The position numbers and the translations under genes are program-made. A stretch of DNA of 64,000 nt from JAFAXD01 sp035472475 (lineage in GTDB: Bacteria > Pseudomonadota > Alphaproteobacteria > Rhizobiales > Xanthobacteraceae): NCBI GenBank assembly GCA_035472475.1, contig DATIPA010000036.1, positions 1 to 64,000 on the forward strand, read 5' to 3'. The notes beneath the pieces were generated by a model. It made no database searches and was not told the DNA's origin. It saw nothing but the letters and a program-made list of their open reading frames with translations. Below are positions 34,184 through 42,338 of this stretch, piece after piece. The first letter of the stretch is position 1. Every line of letters begins with the position of its first letter.

Positions 34184-35055
34184 CAGCGTCCCAGAATGCC
34201 CGCCGGCCGAAATGCCAGCGTCAGGAGGAGGATTCCGAATGAGACGGCCGGCGCCCAGGAGGGCCCGTAGAACGTGGCCGTCAGACTTTCTGCGACCCCG
34301 AGTAGCATGGCGGCGATGACGGTCCCGGGCAGGCTGCCGAGGCCGCCGAGCACACAGATCGCAAACACGCGGCCGATGTATTCACGGCCGACCGAAGGCT
34401 CGACCGGCTGGATGATGATCAGGAACGCGCCGGCAAGCGATGCGGTCGCAATCGAAATCGCAAATGCGGTGCGTTTGATGCGGGTCGGGCTCGCCGCCAT
34501 GAGCCGCAAGGCCAACTGGTCCTGGGCTACCGCCATGATGGCGCGCCCCATGAATGTCCGCGACAGAAACACCTGCAGCACGATGAACATCAATATCGAG
34601 ATCATGCACGGGATCAGCATGCGCTTGGGCAGATTGACGAACCCGATATTGATTGATTGGTCGATATAGCTCGCCTGCACGTAGCGATAGTCGACGCCAA
34701 ACACGAGGATCAGCAGAACTTCGGTGATGAACAGGAGGCCGAAGAAGAACGCCAAGCCGCTCAACGCCTCGCGTCCGCGAGTTTCGAACGCGAGGTAGTA
34801 GATCTGATAAATTGCCGCGCCGAGTGCATAGAATGCCGGGAGAGCGATCAGCGCCGCCACAATCGGGTCAATGCCGAACTGGGCATTGAGCATGTAGGCA
34901 ATATACGACCCAAGAATGATGAACGCCGGATGCGCGATATTGACGATGTCGAGAATGCCGAACGAAATCGAGATACCAATCGTCACTGCGGCGTAGAACC
35001 CGCCGAGCAACAGCCCAGCGATCAGCGCGTTGATGACGAGCTCAAACGAAAACAC
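34183..35055 (-). CDS. livH: branched-chain-type ABC transporter permease LivH
   Basis: Membrane subunit of 290 residues, first gene of livHMGF. LivH pattern: GISISFGILDIVNIAHPAFIILGSY near residue 27-52 and VGREYIGRVFAICVLGGLGSLPGTV near residue 220. About eight spans. The 107 bp upstream separate it from a divergent flavin monooxygenase gene; I see no clear promoter there. Confidence 0.93.
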   Translation of the reverse strand: MFSFELVINALIAGLLLGGFYAAVTIGISISFGILDIVNIAHPAFIILGSYIAYMLNAQFGIDPIVAALIALPAFYALGAAIYQIYYLAFETRGREALSGLAFFFGLLFITEVLLILVFGVDYRYVQASYIDQSINIGFVNLPKRMLIPCMISILMFIVLQVFLSRTFMGRAIMAVAQDQLALRLMAASPTRIKRTAFAISIATASLAGAFLIIIQPVEPSVGREYIGRVFAICVLGGLGSLPGTVIAAMLLGVAESLTATFYGPSWAPAVSFGILLLTLAFRPAGILGR

Positions 35056-35163
35056 GTGCGTCCCCTCTGGCCCCGCCCGGCGCGTGCCCGACCGCAGTTT
35101 TTTGCCAGTGTGCAGTAAGGTTTGCGGCTTGGCTAGCCCTAGGACGCGGGCTGGGGACGGAGC

Positions 35164-36366
35164 ATGAAAGCGCTCATCATCGGGGGATCGATTGCCGGGC
35201 TGTTCGCGGCCTTGCTGCTGCGCAGGCGCGGCATCGATGTCGTGGTGTGCGAGCGCGCCAGGTCGGAGCTATCCGGACGAGGCGCCGGGATTGCGACGCA
35301 TCCGCAGATCCTTGACGTGCTGGAGCTCCTGGGACTCGACACCCGTGGACTGGGCATCACGATCGATGCCCGACGGATGTTCGGCCGCGACGGGAAATTG
35401 GTTGCCGAGCATAGGCGGCGCCAAGTCATGACATCCTGGGATCGGTTGTTCACGCTGTTGCGCGCCGACTTGCCAGGCAGTTGCTACGGGCAGGGGCAGG
35501 AGTTCATTCGAGCGGAGCAGCGTGGCGGGGCAGTGACCGCTCACTTCGCCGACCGGAGTACCGCCACGGCCGACGTGGTGATTGGAGCGGACGGTTTGCG
35601 TTCTTCCGTGCGCGCCGCGATGCTTGCGAACGACCCTTTGCGCTATGCCGGGTACGTGGCATGGCGCGCGCTCGCACCGGAGCAATCGTTTCCGCCGGCG
35701 CTGCACCGCGATCTGTTCGACGCCTTGGGATTCTGCTTGCCGCCAGGCGAGCAGATGGTGGGCTATCCGGTTGCTGGTCCTGGCAACGACCTGCGGCCAG
35801 GCCATCGGCGCTACAACATCGTCTGGTACCGGCCGGCGGACGAGGTCACGCTTGCGCGGCTCCTGACTGACGTTACCGGGCAACGTCACGAGGTTTCAAT
35901 CCCGCCGCCGCTGGTTGCCGAGGCGGTCGTCGTGGCGCTCCACGCGGCGGCGGACGCGCTGCTGGCGCCGCAATTTCGCGACGTCGTTTCACTTGCAGAG
36001 AGACCGTTTCTGCAGCCGATCTACGACATCGAAGTGCCGCGCATGTGCGCGGGCCGGATCGCGCTGATCGGCGATGCCGCCTTCGTGGCGCGTCCGCATG
36101 TCGGGGCAGGCGTCGCCAAGGCGGCGCAGGACGCGATGGTGCTGGCAGACGCGCTCGCCACGGGTTCCGACGTTGAATCCGCGCTGCGTGCGTTTGAATC
36201 CGCCCGGCTCCCGATCGGCCGGCGCATCGTTATGCGCGCCCGCGATCTCGGCGCTGCCATGCAGGCTAGGCACACCAGCGAGCGCGAGCGCGCCATGGCG
36301 GCGCGTTACCGCGAGCCGGACGCGGTCCTGGTGGATACCGCAACCTTGGATTTTCTCACTACTTAG
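35164..36366 (+). CDS. FAD-dependent aromatic-ring monooxygenase (class A flavoprotein)
   Basis: A 400-residue class A flavin hydroxylase that would use NAD(P)H and O2 to hydroxylate a ring substrate. The FAD site is MKALIIGGSIAGLFAALLLR, the DG motif is VVIGADGLRSSVR, and the GD motif is RIALIGDAAFVARPHVGAG near residue 300. The 'HVGAG' in place of the common 'P-GxG' resembles 2,6-dihydroxypyridine hydroxylase-like members. Substrate unknown. The stop codon TAG (36364-36366) overlaps the stop of the convergent gene, leaving no room for a terminator. Confidence 0.87.
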   Translation: MKALIIGGSIAGLFAALLLRRRGIDVVVCERARSELSGRGAGIATHPQILDVLELLGLDTRGLGITIDARRMFGRDGKLVAEHRRRQVMTSWDRLFTLLRADLPGSCYGQGQEFIRAEQRGGAVTAHFADRSTATADVVIGADGLRSSVRAAMLANDPLRYAGYVAWRALAPEQSFPPALHRDLFDALGFCLPPGEQMVGYPVAGPGNDLRPGHRRYNIVWYRPADEVTLARLLTDVTGQRHEVSIPPPLVAEAVVVALHAAADALLAPQFRDVVSLAERPFLQPIYDIEVPRMCAGRIALIGDAAFVARPHVGAGVAKAAQDAMVLADALATGSDVESALRAFESARLPIGRRIVMRARDLGAAMQARHTSERERAMAARYREPDAVLVDTATLDFLTT

Positions 36367-37271
36367 CGCCTGCGAGGCGCCCGCTTGCGTTTCACCCCGG
36401 CCATCTCCTCAAGCACCGCGCAGACTGCCGCCGTGTCATGCGCCCCGTGCCCCATGGACAGGGCCGCCGCATAGATCGGCAGTGTTGCGCTCATCAGCGG
36501 CGTTGGGCACCCGAGCGACGCCGCGTGATCTCCGATCACCGCCAAGTCCTTTTGCCAGAGCTTGATCGTCATGGTGGCGCTCTCGTAGCGATCCCGCACC
36601 ATCATGGGCGCGCGCAACTCGAAGACGCGCGAGTTTCCGGCTCCTGACTTCACCAGCTCGAATACGCGAGCGGGATCGAGCCCGGACTTGATGCCGAGCA
36701 CCATGGCCTCGGCGCTCGCGACGTTGTGGATCGCGACCAGGAGGTTGGCGACATATTTCATGCGGCTGCCATTGCCGAAGGCGCCGACATCGTGAACAGC
36801 CCGGGCAAAGCCGAGGAACACCGGACGCAGCTTCGCGATCGTGCAGCTGTCGCCACTGGCGTAGATCACCAGATCCTTGACCTTGGCTTGCGCGCCGGTG
36901 CCGCTGACAGGGCAATCGAGCGCCACGTGGCCAGCGCGCGCCAGCGCGCCCTGCGCGGCCGTCTTGTCCGCGAGGGTGAACGTGCTGGCTTCGATGACGA
37001 CCCGGCGCGGCAGCCTGGCGGCGGCAATGGCGGCGACGGTCGCACCGAGTGCTGCCGGGTGCGGCAGGCTCGTGATGATCACCGGTGCCTGCGCGGCGAG
37101 CGCCGCGGCGTCCGCCGCCAGCTCGACCCCTATCTTGCGGACAGCGCGCCGGCGCGCCGGATCGATGTCGAAGCCAATCACCCGGAAACCCGCCGCAACG
37201 ATGTTCTTGGCGAAGGCACCCCCCATGATGCCGAGGCCCACGATGCCGACTGTTTGCTTGCCGCTGCGCAT
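36363..37271 (-). CDS. NAD(P)-dependent beta-hydroxyacid dehydrogenase (3-hydroxyisobutyrate dehydrogenase family)
   Basis: Oxidises a beta-hydroxy acid, or reduces the semialdehyde. The 302-residue protein has the N-terminal nucleotide fold VGIVGLGIMGGAFAKNI, the substrate motif DCPVSGTGAQAK near 120, and GNGSRMKYVANLLVAIHN near 165-182, which contains the catalytic Lys and the following Asn position. GGAGGAGTAGA precedes the ATG. The last 20 residues are Arg/Lys-rich (GVKRKRAPRRR), an oddity for this family. The neighbouring flavin hydroxylase is convergent, so they need not be in one pathway. Confidence 0.88.
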   Translation of the reverse strand: MRSGKQTVGIVGLGIMGGAFAKNIVAAGFRVIGFDIDPARRRAVRKIGVELAADAAALAAQAPVIITSLPHPAALGATVAAIAAARLPRRVVIEASTFTLADKTAAQGALARAGHVALDCPVSGTGAQAKVKDLVIYASGDSCTIAKLRPVFLGFARAVHDVGAFGNGSRMKYVANLLVAIHNVASAEAMVLGIKSGLDPARVFELVKSGAGNSRVFELRAPMMVRDRYESATMTIKLWQKDLAVIGDHAASLGCPTPLMSATLPIYAAALSMGHGAHDTAAVCAVLEEMAGVKRKRAPRRR

Positions 37272-37343
37272 TCTACTCCTCCGTTGCGGCCTTTCTCGCC
37301 GCGATGAGATCGCCTATCGTGGGCCGCAACGGGGAGAGGGACA

Positions 37344-37784
37344 ATGTCAATCACGCTCGCGCAAGCCAGCACCATCGTCGATGTCGCACTCAAGAAGGGA
37401 CGGGAGCTCAACCTGCGTCCGCTTGTTGTCGCGGTCTTGGACGCGGGCGGGCATCTCGTCGCCTACAAGCGCGAGGACAAATCGGCGATCCTGCGGTTCG
37501 AAATCGCCTCCGGAAAAGCCTACGGCGCGCTCGGCATGGGCTTTGGGTCGCGCGGCCTGTTTGAACGTGCCCAGAAAAACCCGATGTTCATCACGACACT
37601 CGGCATGGTGAGCCAAGGGAGGGTCATGGCGGTGCCGGGCGGCGTCCTGATCCAGAACGCGCAGGGCGATACCGTCGGGGCGGTCGGTATTTCCGGCGAC
37701 ACGTCGGACAACGACGAGGCGTGCGCCGTCGCCGGCATAGCGGCCGCCGGATTGCAGGCCGAGACTGGACTAGGCAAGGGCTAG
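37344..37784 (+). CDS. GlcG/HbpS-like heme-binding protein (DUF336)
   Basis: A 146-residue GlcG/HbpS-fold protein. Family features are LAQASTIVDVALKKGRELNLRPLVVAVLDAGGHLVAYKRED at the start, and GGVLIQNAQGDTVGAVGISGDTSDNDEACA near the end. Members bind heme or support glycolate-type or aromatic oxidation, but most are uncharacterised. ATG 37344 is preceded by GGGAGAGG. It is 16 bp before a luciferase-like monooxygenase gene, so the two form a small operon. Confidence 0.87.
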   Translation: MSITLAQASTIVDVALKKGRELNLRPLVVAVLDAGGHLVAYKREDKSAILRFEIASGKAYGALGMGFGSRGLFERAQKNPMFITTLGMVSQGRVMAVPGGVLIQNAQGDTVGAVGISGDTSDNDEACAVAGIAAAGLQAETGLGKG

Positions 37785-37800
37785 CAGGAACGGGGGACAC

Positions 37801-38907
37801 ATGAAGCTCGGCTTCTTCACCATGCCGATCCATCCGCTGGACAAGGATTGGCGCCAGTCGCTCGCCGAAGATCGCGAGGCCTTTATCCTTGCCGATGAGC
37901 TCGGTTTCAGCGAGGCCTATTGCGGCGAGCACGCGACCGATCGCGCCGAAAACATCACCTCATGCGTCATGTTCCTGTCGACCCTCGTCGACGCAACCCG
38001 GCGCATCAAACTTGGCACCGGCACCGTCAATTTGCCGAACTCACATCCGGTGACGGTCGCCTCGCAGATCGCCATGCTCGATCACCTGCTGGACGGCCGG
38101 TTCATTTTCGGCATCAGCCCGGGCGGCTTGCTCTCGGATGCCGAGGCCTATGGCAATCTCGACGCCGATCGCAACGCGATGTTTGTCGAGGCGATCAATC
38201 AGGTGCTCGCAATTTGGCAAGGCGACCCGCCCTATGGGCTCGCGGGCCGATTCTGGAACGTATCGGTTGAACGCCACTTCATGCCTGGAATCGGGCAAGG
38301 ATTCATCGCAAAGCCGCTGCAACGTCCGCATCCGCCGATCGTAGTGACGGTGGTAGCGCCGTTTTCCAAGGGTGTGACCGAGGCGGCGGCGCGGGGATGG
38401 GACCCGATCTCCGCCAACTTCCTGATGCCGGCGTGGGTGAAAAGCCATTGGCCGAACTACGTCGAGGGCTGCGCGCGCGCCGGCCGCCCGGCCGATCCGG
38501 CCAACTGGCGCGTTGCCAAAAGCATCTTTGTCGCGGATGACGACGCAACCGCGCGTCGTTATGCGACCGACCCCGACAGCCCGTACCGGTATTACTATCA
38601 CCAGCTTCTCACCAAGCTTGTTCGCAATGGGCGGGCAGATCTGTTCAAGACGCGGCGCGATCAGCCCGACGAGGAAGTGACCCTGGACGGAGTTTGCGAC
38701 GCGCTGATTGTCCATGGCTCGCCCTCCAAAGTCGTCGACGAACTTCTGGCATTTCGCGAACAGGTCGGCCATTTCGGAACGCTGCTCTATGCCGGCAAGG
38801 ATTGGCGCAGTCCCGCCTTGGCGCGGCGCTCGATGCAACTGATGGCCGAAAAGGTGATGCCGCAGCTCAATAATGCCATTACACGGGCGACCGCAGCCGC
38901 CGAGTAA
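37801..38907 (+). CDS. luciferase-like (LLM) flavin-dependent monooxygenase
   Basis: A 368-residue TIM-barrel flavoprotein of the bacterial luciferase superfamily. Markers are MKLGFFTMPIHPLDKDW at the start, GFSEAYCGEHATDRAEN, IKLGTGTVNLPNSHPV, and the family signature GRFIFGISPGGLLSDAEAYG. GGGGGACAC precedes the ATG. Reduced FMN would have to come from a separate reductase, which is not encoded nearby. The order DUF336 then LLM suggests a shared substrate. Another, only distantly related LLM protein lies at 45138-46340. Confidence 0.88.
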   Translation: MKLGFFTMPIHPLDKDWRQSLAEDREAFILADELGFSEAYCGEHATDRAENITSCVMFLSTLVDATRRIKLGTGTVNLPNSHPVTVASQIAMLDHLLDGRFIFGISPGGLLSDAEAYGNLDADRNAMFVEAINQVLAIWQGDPPYGLAGRFWNVSVERHFMPGIGQGFIAKPLQRPHPPIVVTVVAPFSKGVTEAAARGWDPISANFLMPAWVKSHWPNYVEGCARAGRPADPANWRVAKSIFVADDDATARRYATDPDSPYRYYYHQLLTKLVRNGRADLFKTRRDQPDEEVTLDGVCDALIVHGSPSKVVDELLAFREQVGHFGTLLYAGKDWRSPALARRSMQLMAEKVMPQLNNAITRATAAAE

Positions 38908-38962
38908 TATCGTTCCCACGACGAACCCTTGCGCGCCTTCGCCGGCATGCCATGTTGAACGC

Positions 38963-39442
38963 GTGTCGAAGTTCGGCGAATCACCCCTCTACGACGGCCG
39001 GCAATCGGTGACCGCGCTCGCGGTCGCGCGCGGCAGTCAGCGGCTGCTGACATCGCTTGGCCGCTCGTGCGTGTGCGAGCTTCCCTTGCCGTCCGGGCGC
39101 CGGGCTGACCTCGTTGCGCTCGCGGACGACGGCGAGATCTGGATCGTCGAGGTTAAATCATCGGTCGCCGATTTCCGCGCCGATCAGAAATGGCGGGACT
39201 ATCGAATGCACTGCGATCGGTTGCTCTTTGCAACCGCTGCCGACGTGCCACGTCATATTTTTCCTGATGATGCGGGGCTGATTGTTGCGGACGAGTTTGG
39301 CGCCGATCTCGTACGCGAGCCTCCCGAGCATCGGCTGCACGCGGCGACGCGCAAGACGATGCTGTTGCTGATTGCACGCGCGGCCGCACACCGATTGCAG
39401 AAGTTGGCTGACCCGCATGGGCCTTACGCGGCCGAAGTGTGA
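38963..39442 (+). CDS. mmcB: MmcB-type DNA repair endonuclease (PD-(D/E)XK fold)
   Basis: A 159-residue protein of the MmcB family, shown in Caulobacter to act in mitomycin C and other damage responses. The nuclease core is visible: Asp49 (GRRADLVAL) and Glu63-Val-Lys65 (WIVEVKSS), followed by RADQKWRDYRMHCDRLLFA. The frame opens at ATG 38873 inside the previous gene, but the first 30 residues are unlike the family. I therefore prefer GTG 38963, without a strong ribosome site. It is transcribed behind the LLM gene but is functionally unrelated to it. Confidence 0.82.
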   Translation: MSKFGESPLYDGRQSVTALAVARGSQRLLTSLGRSCVCELPLPSGRRADLVALADDGEIWIVEVKSSVADFRADQKWRDYRMHCDRLLFATAADVPRHIFPDDAGLIVADEFGADLVREPPEHRLHAATRKTMLLLIARAAAHRLQKLADPHGPYAAEV

Positions 39443-39482
39443 CGGTGCGCCATGCGCTGTGCTGCGGTGAAGCGCTAGATCA

Positions 39483-39502
39483 CACTCAGCGGGATTTGAG
39501 TG
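39483..39502. other. small inverted repeat after mmcB, in a 282-bp gap
   Basis: CACTCA (39483-39488) and TGAGTG (39497-39502) form a 6-bp stem with an 8-nt loop, 40 bp after the mmcB stop, with no T-run. The rest of the gap up to 39724 has an AT-rich patch (AATGTAATAATATATCATG, ending at 39595) which may hold the promoter of the next gene, but no good -35/-10 pair can be assigned. Confidence 0.3.
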
Positions 39503-39724
39503 CGATGCGGCAGGACAGCCCAGCGGCGGCGCCAAGCCAATATCGGTGCGGCTTGTCGTAATCTCGCAACTCACTGAAATGTAATAATATATCATGTGTG
39601 CGCGAAGGCCGTGCGGCACTCACGTCGTTGTGTTTGCAAGTGCGAACACGTGGCCTTTTTTAGGCTCATCTGCGCGCCATTTGTAGGCGCATGCAGGGCG
39701 GCGAGACCTGACGGAGACCTGACC

Positions 39725-39967
39725 ATGAAGACCACGATCAAGCTGATGCTTCTGGCCGCCGCGGGCGGCGCGCTGCTGGCCGCTCCGGCTTCGGCCCAAC
39801 CCAACCATCGGCGGGCGGCGCATACCTTCCAGTACAGCCCGGCTCCGGGCGTGTTCCAGAACGACACCGTCAACCAAGCCGGCCAATACCTCGGCCGCGA
39901 CCCCGATCCGAACGTTCGCAGCCAAATCCTCAAGGACGACAGCGAATACAACGGCAACGGCTACTAA
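39725..39967 (+). CDS. small exported protein of unknown function
   Basis: An 80-residue protein with a clear signal peptide (KLMLLAAAGGALLAAPASA, cleavage before Gln25). The mature 56 residues are polar and rich in Asn, Asp and Gln (NDTVNQAGQYLGRDPDPNV near the middle, ending SEYNGNGY), with no cysteine or obvious domain. I do not recognise a family. GGAG lies 8 nt before ATG 39725; an in-frame upstream opening at 39596 is not supported. It stands alone, with its own terminator just downstream, so it is probably a single-gene transcript. Confidence 0.78.
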   Translation: MKTTIKLMLLAAAGGALLAAPASAQPNHRRAAHTFQYSPAPGVFQNDTVNQAGQYLGRDPDPNVRSQILKDDSEYNGNGY

Positions 39968-40012
39968 CGCACGAACTGTCAGCGTCCTCCCAGCGAGGAC
40001 TGATGGCGGGCC

Positions 40013-40042
40013 AAAAGCCCCGGAGTTCTGCTCCGGGGCTTT
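40013..40042. terminator. 12-bp stem terminator after the small exported protein
   Basis: AAAGCCCCGGAG (40014-40025) pairs perfectly with CTCCGGGGCTTT (40031-40042) across TTCTG. The A-run on the left and the short T-run on the right make it usable in both directions. A smaller hairpin, GTCCTC-CCAGC-GAGGAC (about 39984-40000), precedes it. Confidence 0.8.
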
Positions 40043-40191
40043 CTGCGTTTGATGTGCCAGCCCGGCCGCAAGCCGCACCGTGGACGGCCCAGCTCTGCGG
40101 TTCGCCGCCTTGCCGCTTGATCACGCGAAGGTGTACTTTTGCGGCTACACGCCGGTGCCGTCGCCCGGCGGCCTATGCGGGAACGCCATCC

Positions 40192-41445
40192 ATGCTGGAA
40201 CGATCGCCCAAGGCCTTTCGTGAACTCGACGAAATTACCATCAAAACCGATACTCGCGACATTCTCTCGCACGCGACCAAGCAATCCGAAAGCTACGAAG
40301 ATTATTTTCTGGTCGACATCGACGCCCATGTGACCGAAACCCAGTTCTGGCCGGAAATCATTGCGCGCGTCGACAATGACGTCATTCGCCAGATGGGCGA
40401 GGCTCAGTTCATGCGCCCCGGAGCAGGCAATACCGCCCTGCTCAATGCCGTTCCCGGGATGACCTATCAGCCACTGCACGGACGCATCCCGCACCAGGCC
40501 GGATTGCTCGAACCGGTCGAGGCCAAGGGTTGTCACCATTTCACGGAACTTGCCCGCCGCGCCATGGACGCGATGGGCATCGACTATCAGATCGTGTTCC
40601 CAACGCCGATGCTGCTGCTGGGGATGCATCCGCAGGAAGACATCGAGGTAGCACTCTCGAAAGCCTACAATCGCTGGGCCACAGAGTGCATCCTGCCCGA
40701 CGATGCGCGTCTCAAGGGCTTGGCCTATCTGCCGTTCAACACCCCGGAAGCTTGCGTCGAAGAGGTCGAGCGCTACGCCAATGATCCCAACATCATTGGC
40801 TTCACGGTCACCTCGACCCGCAATCGGCCGATCCATCACAATCGCTATATGCGGCTCTACTCGGCGATCGAAGCAACCGGCAAACCGTTGGCCTGGCACT
40901 CCGGCTTCAATTGGGGCGACCCGTCATTCGCTCAGCTCAATCGCTTCATCTCGATGCACTCGCTCTCGTTTGTGCATTACAGCCTCATTCACATGACCAA
41001 CTGGATCATCAACGGGCTGCCGGAGCGGTTTCCCAAGCTGAAGCTGCTGTGGGTCGAGAGCGGTTGCGCCTGGATTCCGTTCCTGATGCAACGGCTCGAC
41101 CACGAGTACATGATGCGCTCTTGTGAGGCGCCGGCGCTCAAGCGGCTGCCGAGCGAATACATGCGCGACATGTACTACACGACCCAGCCGCTCGAGCGTT
41201 CCAACCTGAAGATCCTGCAGTGCACGCTGGAAGCGTTCCACGCTGAAACCCAGCTGCTGTTCGCGTCGGACTGGCCGCACTGGGACTTCGATCCGCCCTC
41301 ATCGATCACGACCCTGCCGTTCCTGTCGGATCCGGCCAAGCGCAATATTCTCGGGCTCAATGCCGCGCGCCTCTTCAACCTCGAAGTCAAGCGGATGCGG
41401 CCGCGGGCCAAAGATGTGCTTGCTGCCCGCCCGGGCATCTCCTGA
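40192..41445 (+). CDS. amidohydrolase-2 family metal-dependent hydrolase
   Basis: A 417-residue TIM-barrel hydrolase or decarboxylase of the amidohydrolase-related family. The metal site starts with VDIDAHVTE (the D-x-H version of HxH), followed by a His in LAWHSGFN, a Glu in WVESGCAWIPF, and the terminal Asp in LFASDWPHWD. The start at ATG 40192 has GGAA 8 nt upstream; an open frame to 40003 crosses the preceding terminator and is rejected. It is followed by a small unknown gene and a Rieske gene, a likely three-gene operon. The reaction (decarboxylation or C-C or C-N hydrolysis) is not predictable. Confidence 0.88.
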   Translation: MLERSPKAFRELDEITIKTDTRDILSHATKQSESYEDYFLVDIDAHVTETQFWPEIIARVDNDVIRQMGEAQFMRPGAGNTALLNAVPGMTYQPLHGRIPHQAGLLEPVEAKGCHHFTELARRAMDAMGIDYQIVFPTPMLLLGMHPQEDIEVALSKAYNRWATECILPDDARLKGLAYLPFNTPEACVEEVERYANDPNIIGFTVTSTRNRPIHHNRYMRLYSAIEATGKPLAWHSGFNWGDPSFAQLNRFISMHSLSFVHYSLIHMTNWIINGLPERFPKLKLLWVESGCAWIPFLMQRLDHEYMMRSCEAPALKRLPSEYMRDMYYTTQPLERSNLKILQCTLEAFHAETQLLFASDWPHWDFDPPSSITTLPFLSDPAKRNILGLNAARLFNLEVKRMRPRAKDVLAARPGIS

Positions 41446-41453
41446 GCGAGCCG

Positions 41454-41774
41454 ATGGCGGAGATCGAAGCAAGGGCGGAGCAAATCACTGCGACGGAGGC
41501 CACGGCCTGCGGCGATGCGTTCGTCGCAGCGGCTGAGCGAGCGCTCGCCTCGGGTGACCTCGATCTCGTGGCGGACGCGGAGCTTGAGCGCGTGCTGACG
41601 GCGGCGGTTCGGCTTTACGCCGCCAAGGTTGATCTCGACGGCAAGTTGATCAGCCCGGTCGCGGCCGACAAGCTCACGCCGACCGATGTGGTCGTATCCG
41701 TCACCGCCATGGTTCGGGCAGTCGGGCTCAACTTGTGGGACCTGTCCATGTGGTTCCAACGTCCGCATTCATAG
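41454..41774 (+). CDS. small protein of unknown function between amidohydrolase and Rieske genes
   Basis: 106 residues, acidic, mostly helical in appearance with an Ala/Glu-rich N-terminus (MAEIEARAEQITATEATA). It ends in a more conserved-looking stretch around VSVTAMVRAVGLNLWDLSMWF. No metal-binding or membrane motif is visible. It begins 8 bp after the amidohydrolase and ends 43 bp before the Rieske gene, so it is probably an accessory subunit of that set. Confidence 0.7.
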   Translation: MAEIEARAEQITATEATACGDAFVAAAERALASGDLDLVADAELERVLTAAVRLYAAKVDLDGKLISPVAADKLTPTDVVVSVTAMVRAVGLNLWDLSMWFQRPHS

Positions 41775-41817
41775 AGCCGGCGGCCTTCACATCAGAAACA
41801 ATCACCGGGAGAGACAC

Positions 41818-42255
41818 ATGCGTGAGATCAACGTTGGGCCGGCCTCGACCTTCGCCGACCCGGGTCGCAAGTTGATCGAATCGGATGGTGTCGAGGTCGG
41901 CGTATTCAAGCTGGGCGGCGAATTCTTCGCATACGAAAACGTTTGCCCACACATGGGTGGGCCGGCCTGTCAGGGCAAGATCATTGCCAAGGTCGAAGAA
42001 GTGGTCGCCGACGATCGGACCAGCAAGGGCCTGGAATTCTCCAAGACCAAGATCAACGTGGTCTGTCCATGGCACGGGTTTGAGTTCGACATCCGCACCG
42101 GGCGTCATCACGGCAACCCGCGCTACCGGCTCAAGCCGATCAAGGTGCGGGTCGAAGGCGTGGACGTGATCGTGACCTTGCCGGATGCGAAGAGAGACCA
42201 GAACGTAACCGTGCAGCCGACCGTTGACGGAAGCGCGACGCGGCCGGAATTCTGA
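41818..42255 (+). CDS. Rieske [2Fe-2S] protein
   Basis: A 145-residue soluble Rieske protein. The cluster ligands are Cys43 and His45 (CPHMGG) and Cys83 and His86 (CPWHGFEFD). The interval between the two boxes carries an extra segment (AKVEEVVADDRTSKGLEF) beyond the usual ferredoxin loop. GGGAGAG lies before ATG 41818; an open frame upstream overlaps the 106-residue gene. It could donate electrons to an oxygenase or be an enzyme component of the amidohydrolase operon; no oxygenase alpha subunit is adjacent. Confidence 0.9.
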   Translation: MREINVGPASTFADPGRKLIESDGVEVGVFKLGGEFFAYENVCPHMGGPACQGKIIAKVEEVVADDRTSKGLEFSKTKINVVCPWHGFEFDIRTGRHHGNPRYRLKPIKVRVEGVDVIVTLPDAKRDQNVTVQPTVDGSATRPEF

Positions 42256-42338
42256 CCGACGCAGGCGCTATCTCAATTTATTCGCTAAGTCGTGTGCTGG
42301 CGGGGCCAAATCCGGCTACGCCCCGCTCGTTCGTGCGG

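Noticed and set aside
40003..40191. N-terminal extension of the amidohydrolase
   Set aside because: The extra 63 residues would be read across a 12-bp-stem terminator and look like random GC-rich translation; ATG 40192 has a ribosome site and the family start.
42300..42326. GCGGGGC/GCCCCGC inverted repeat between the Rieske and actR genes as a terminator
   Set aside because: The 7-bp stem has a 13-nt loop and no T-run on either strand; too weak to call although it lies between convergent genes.
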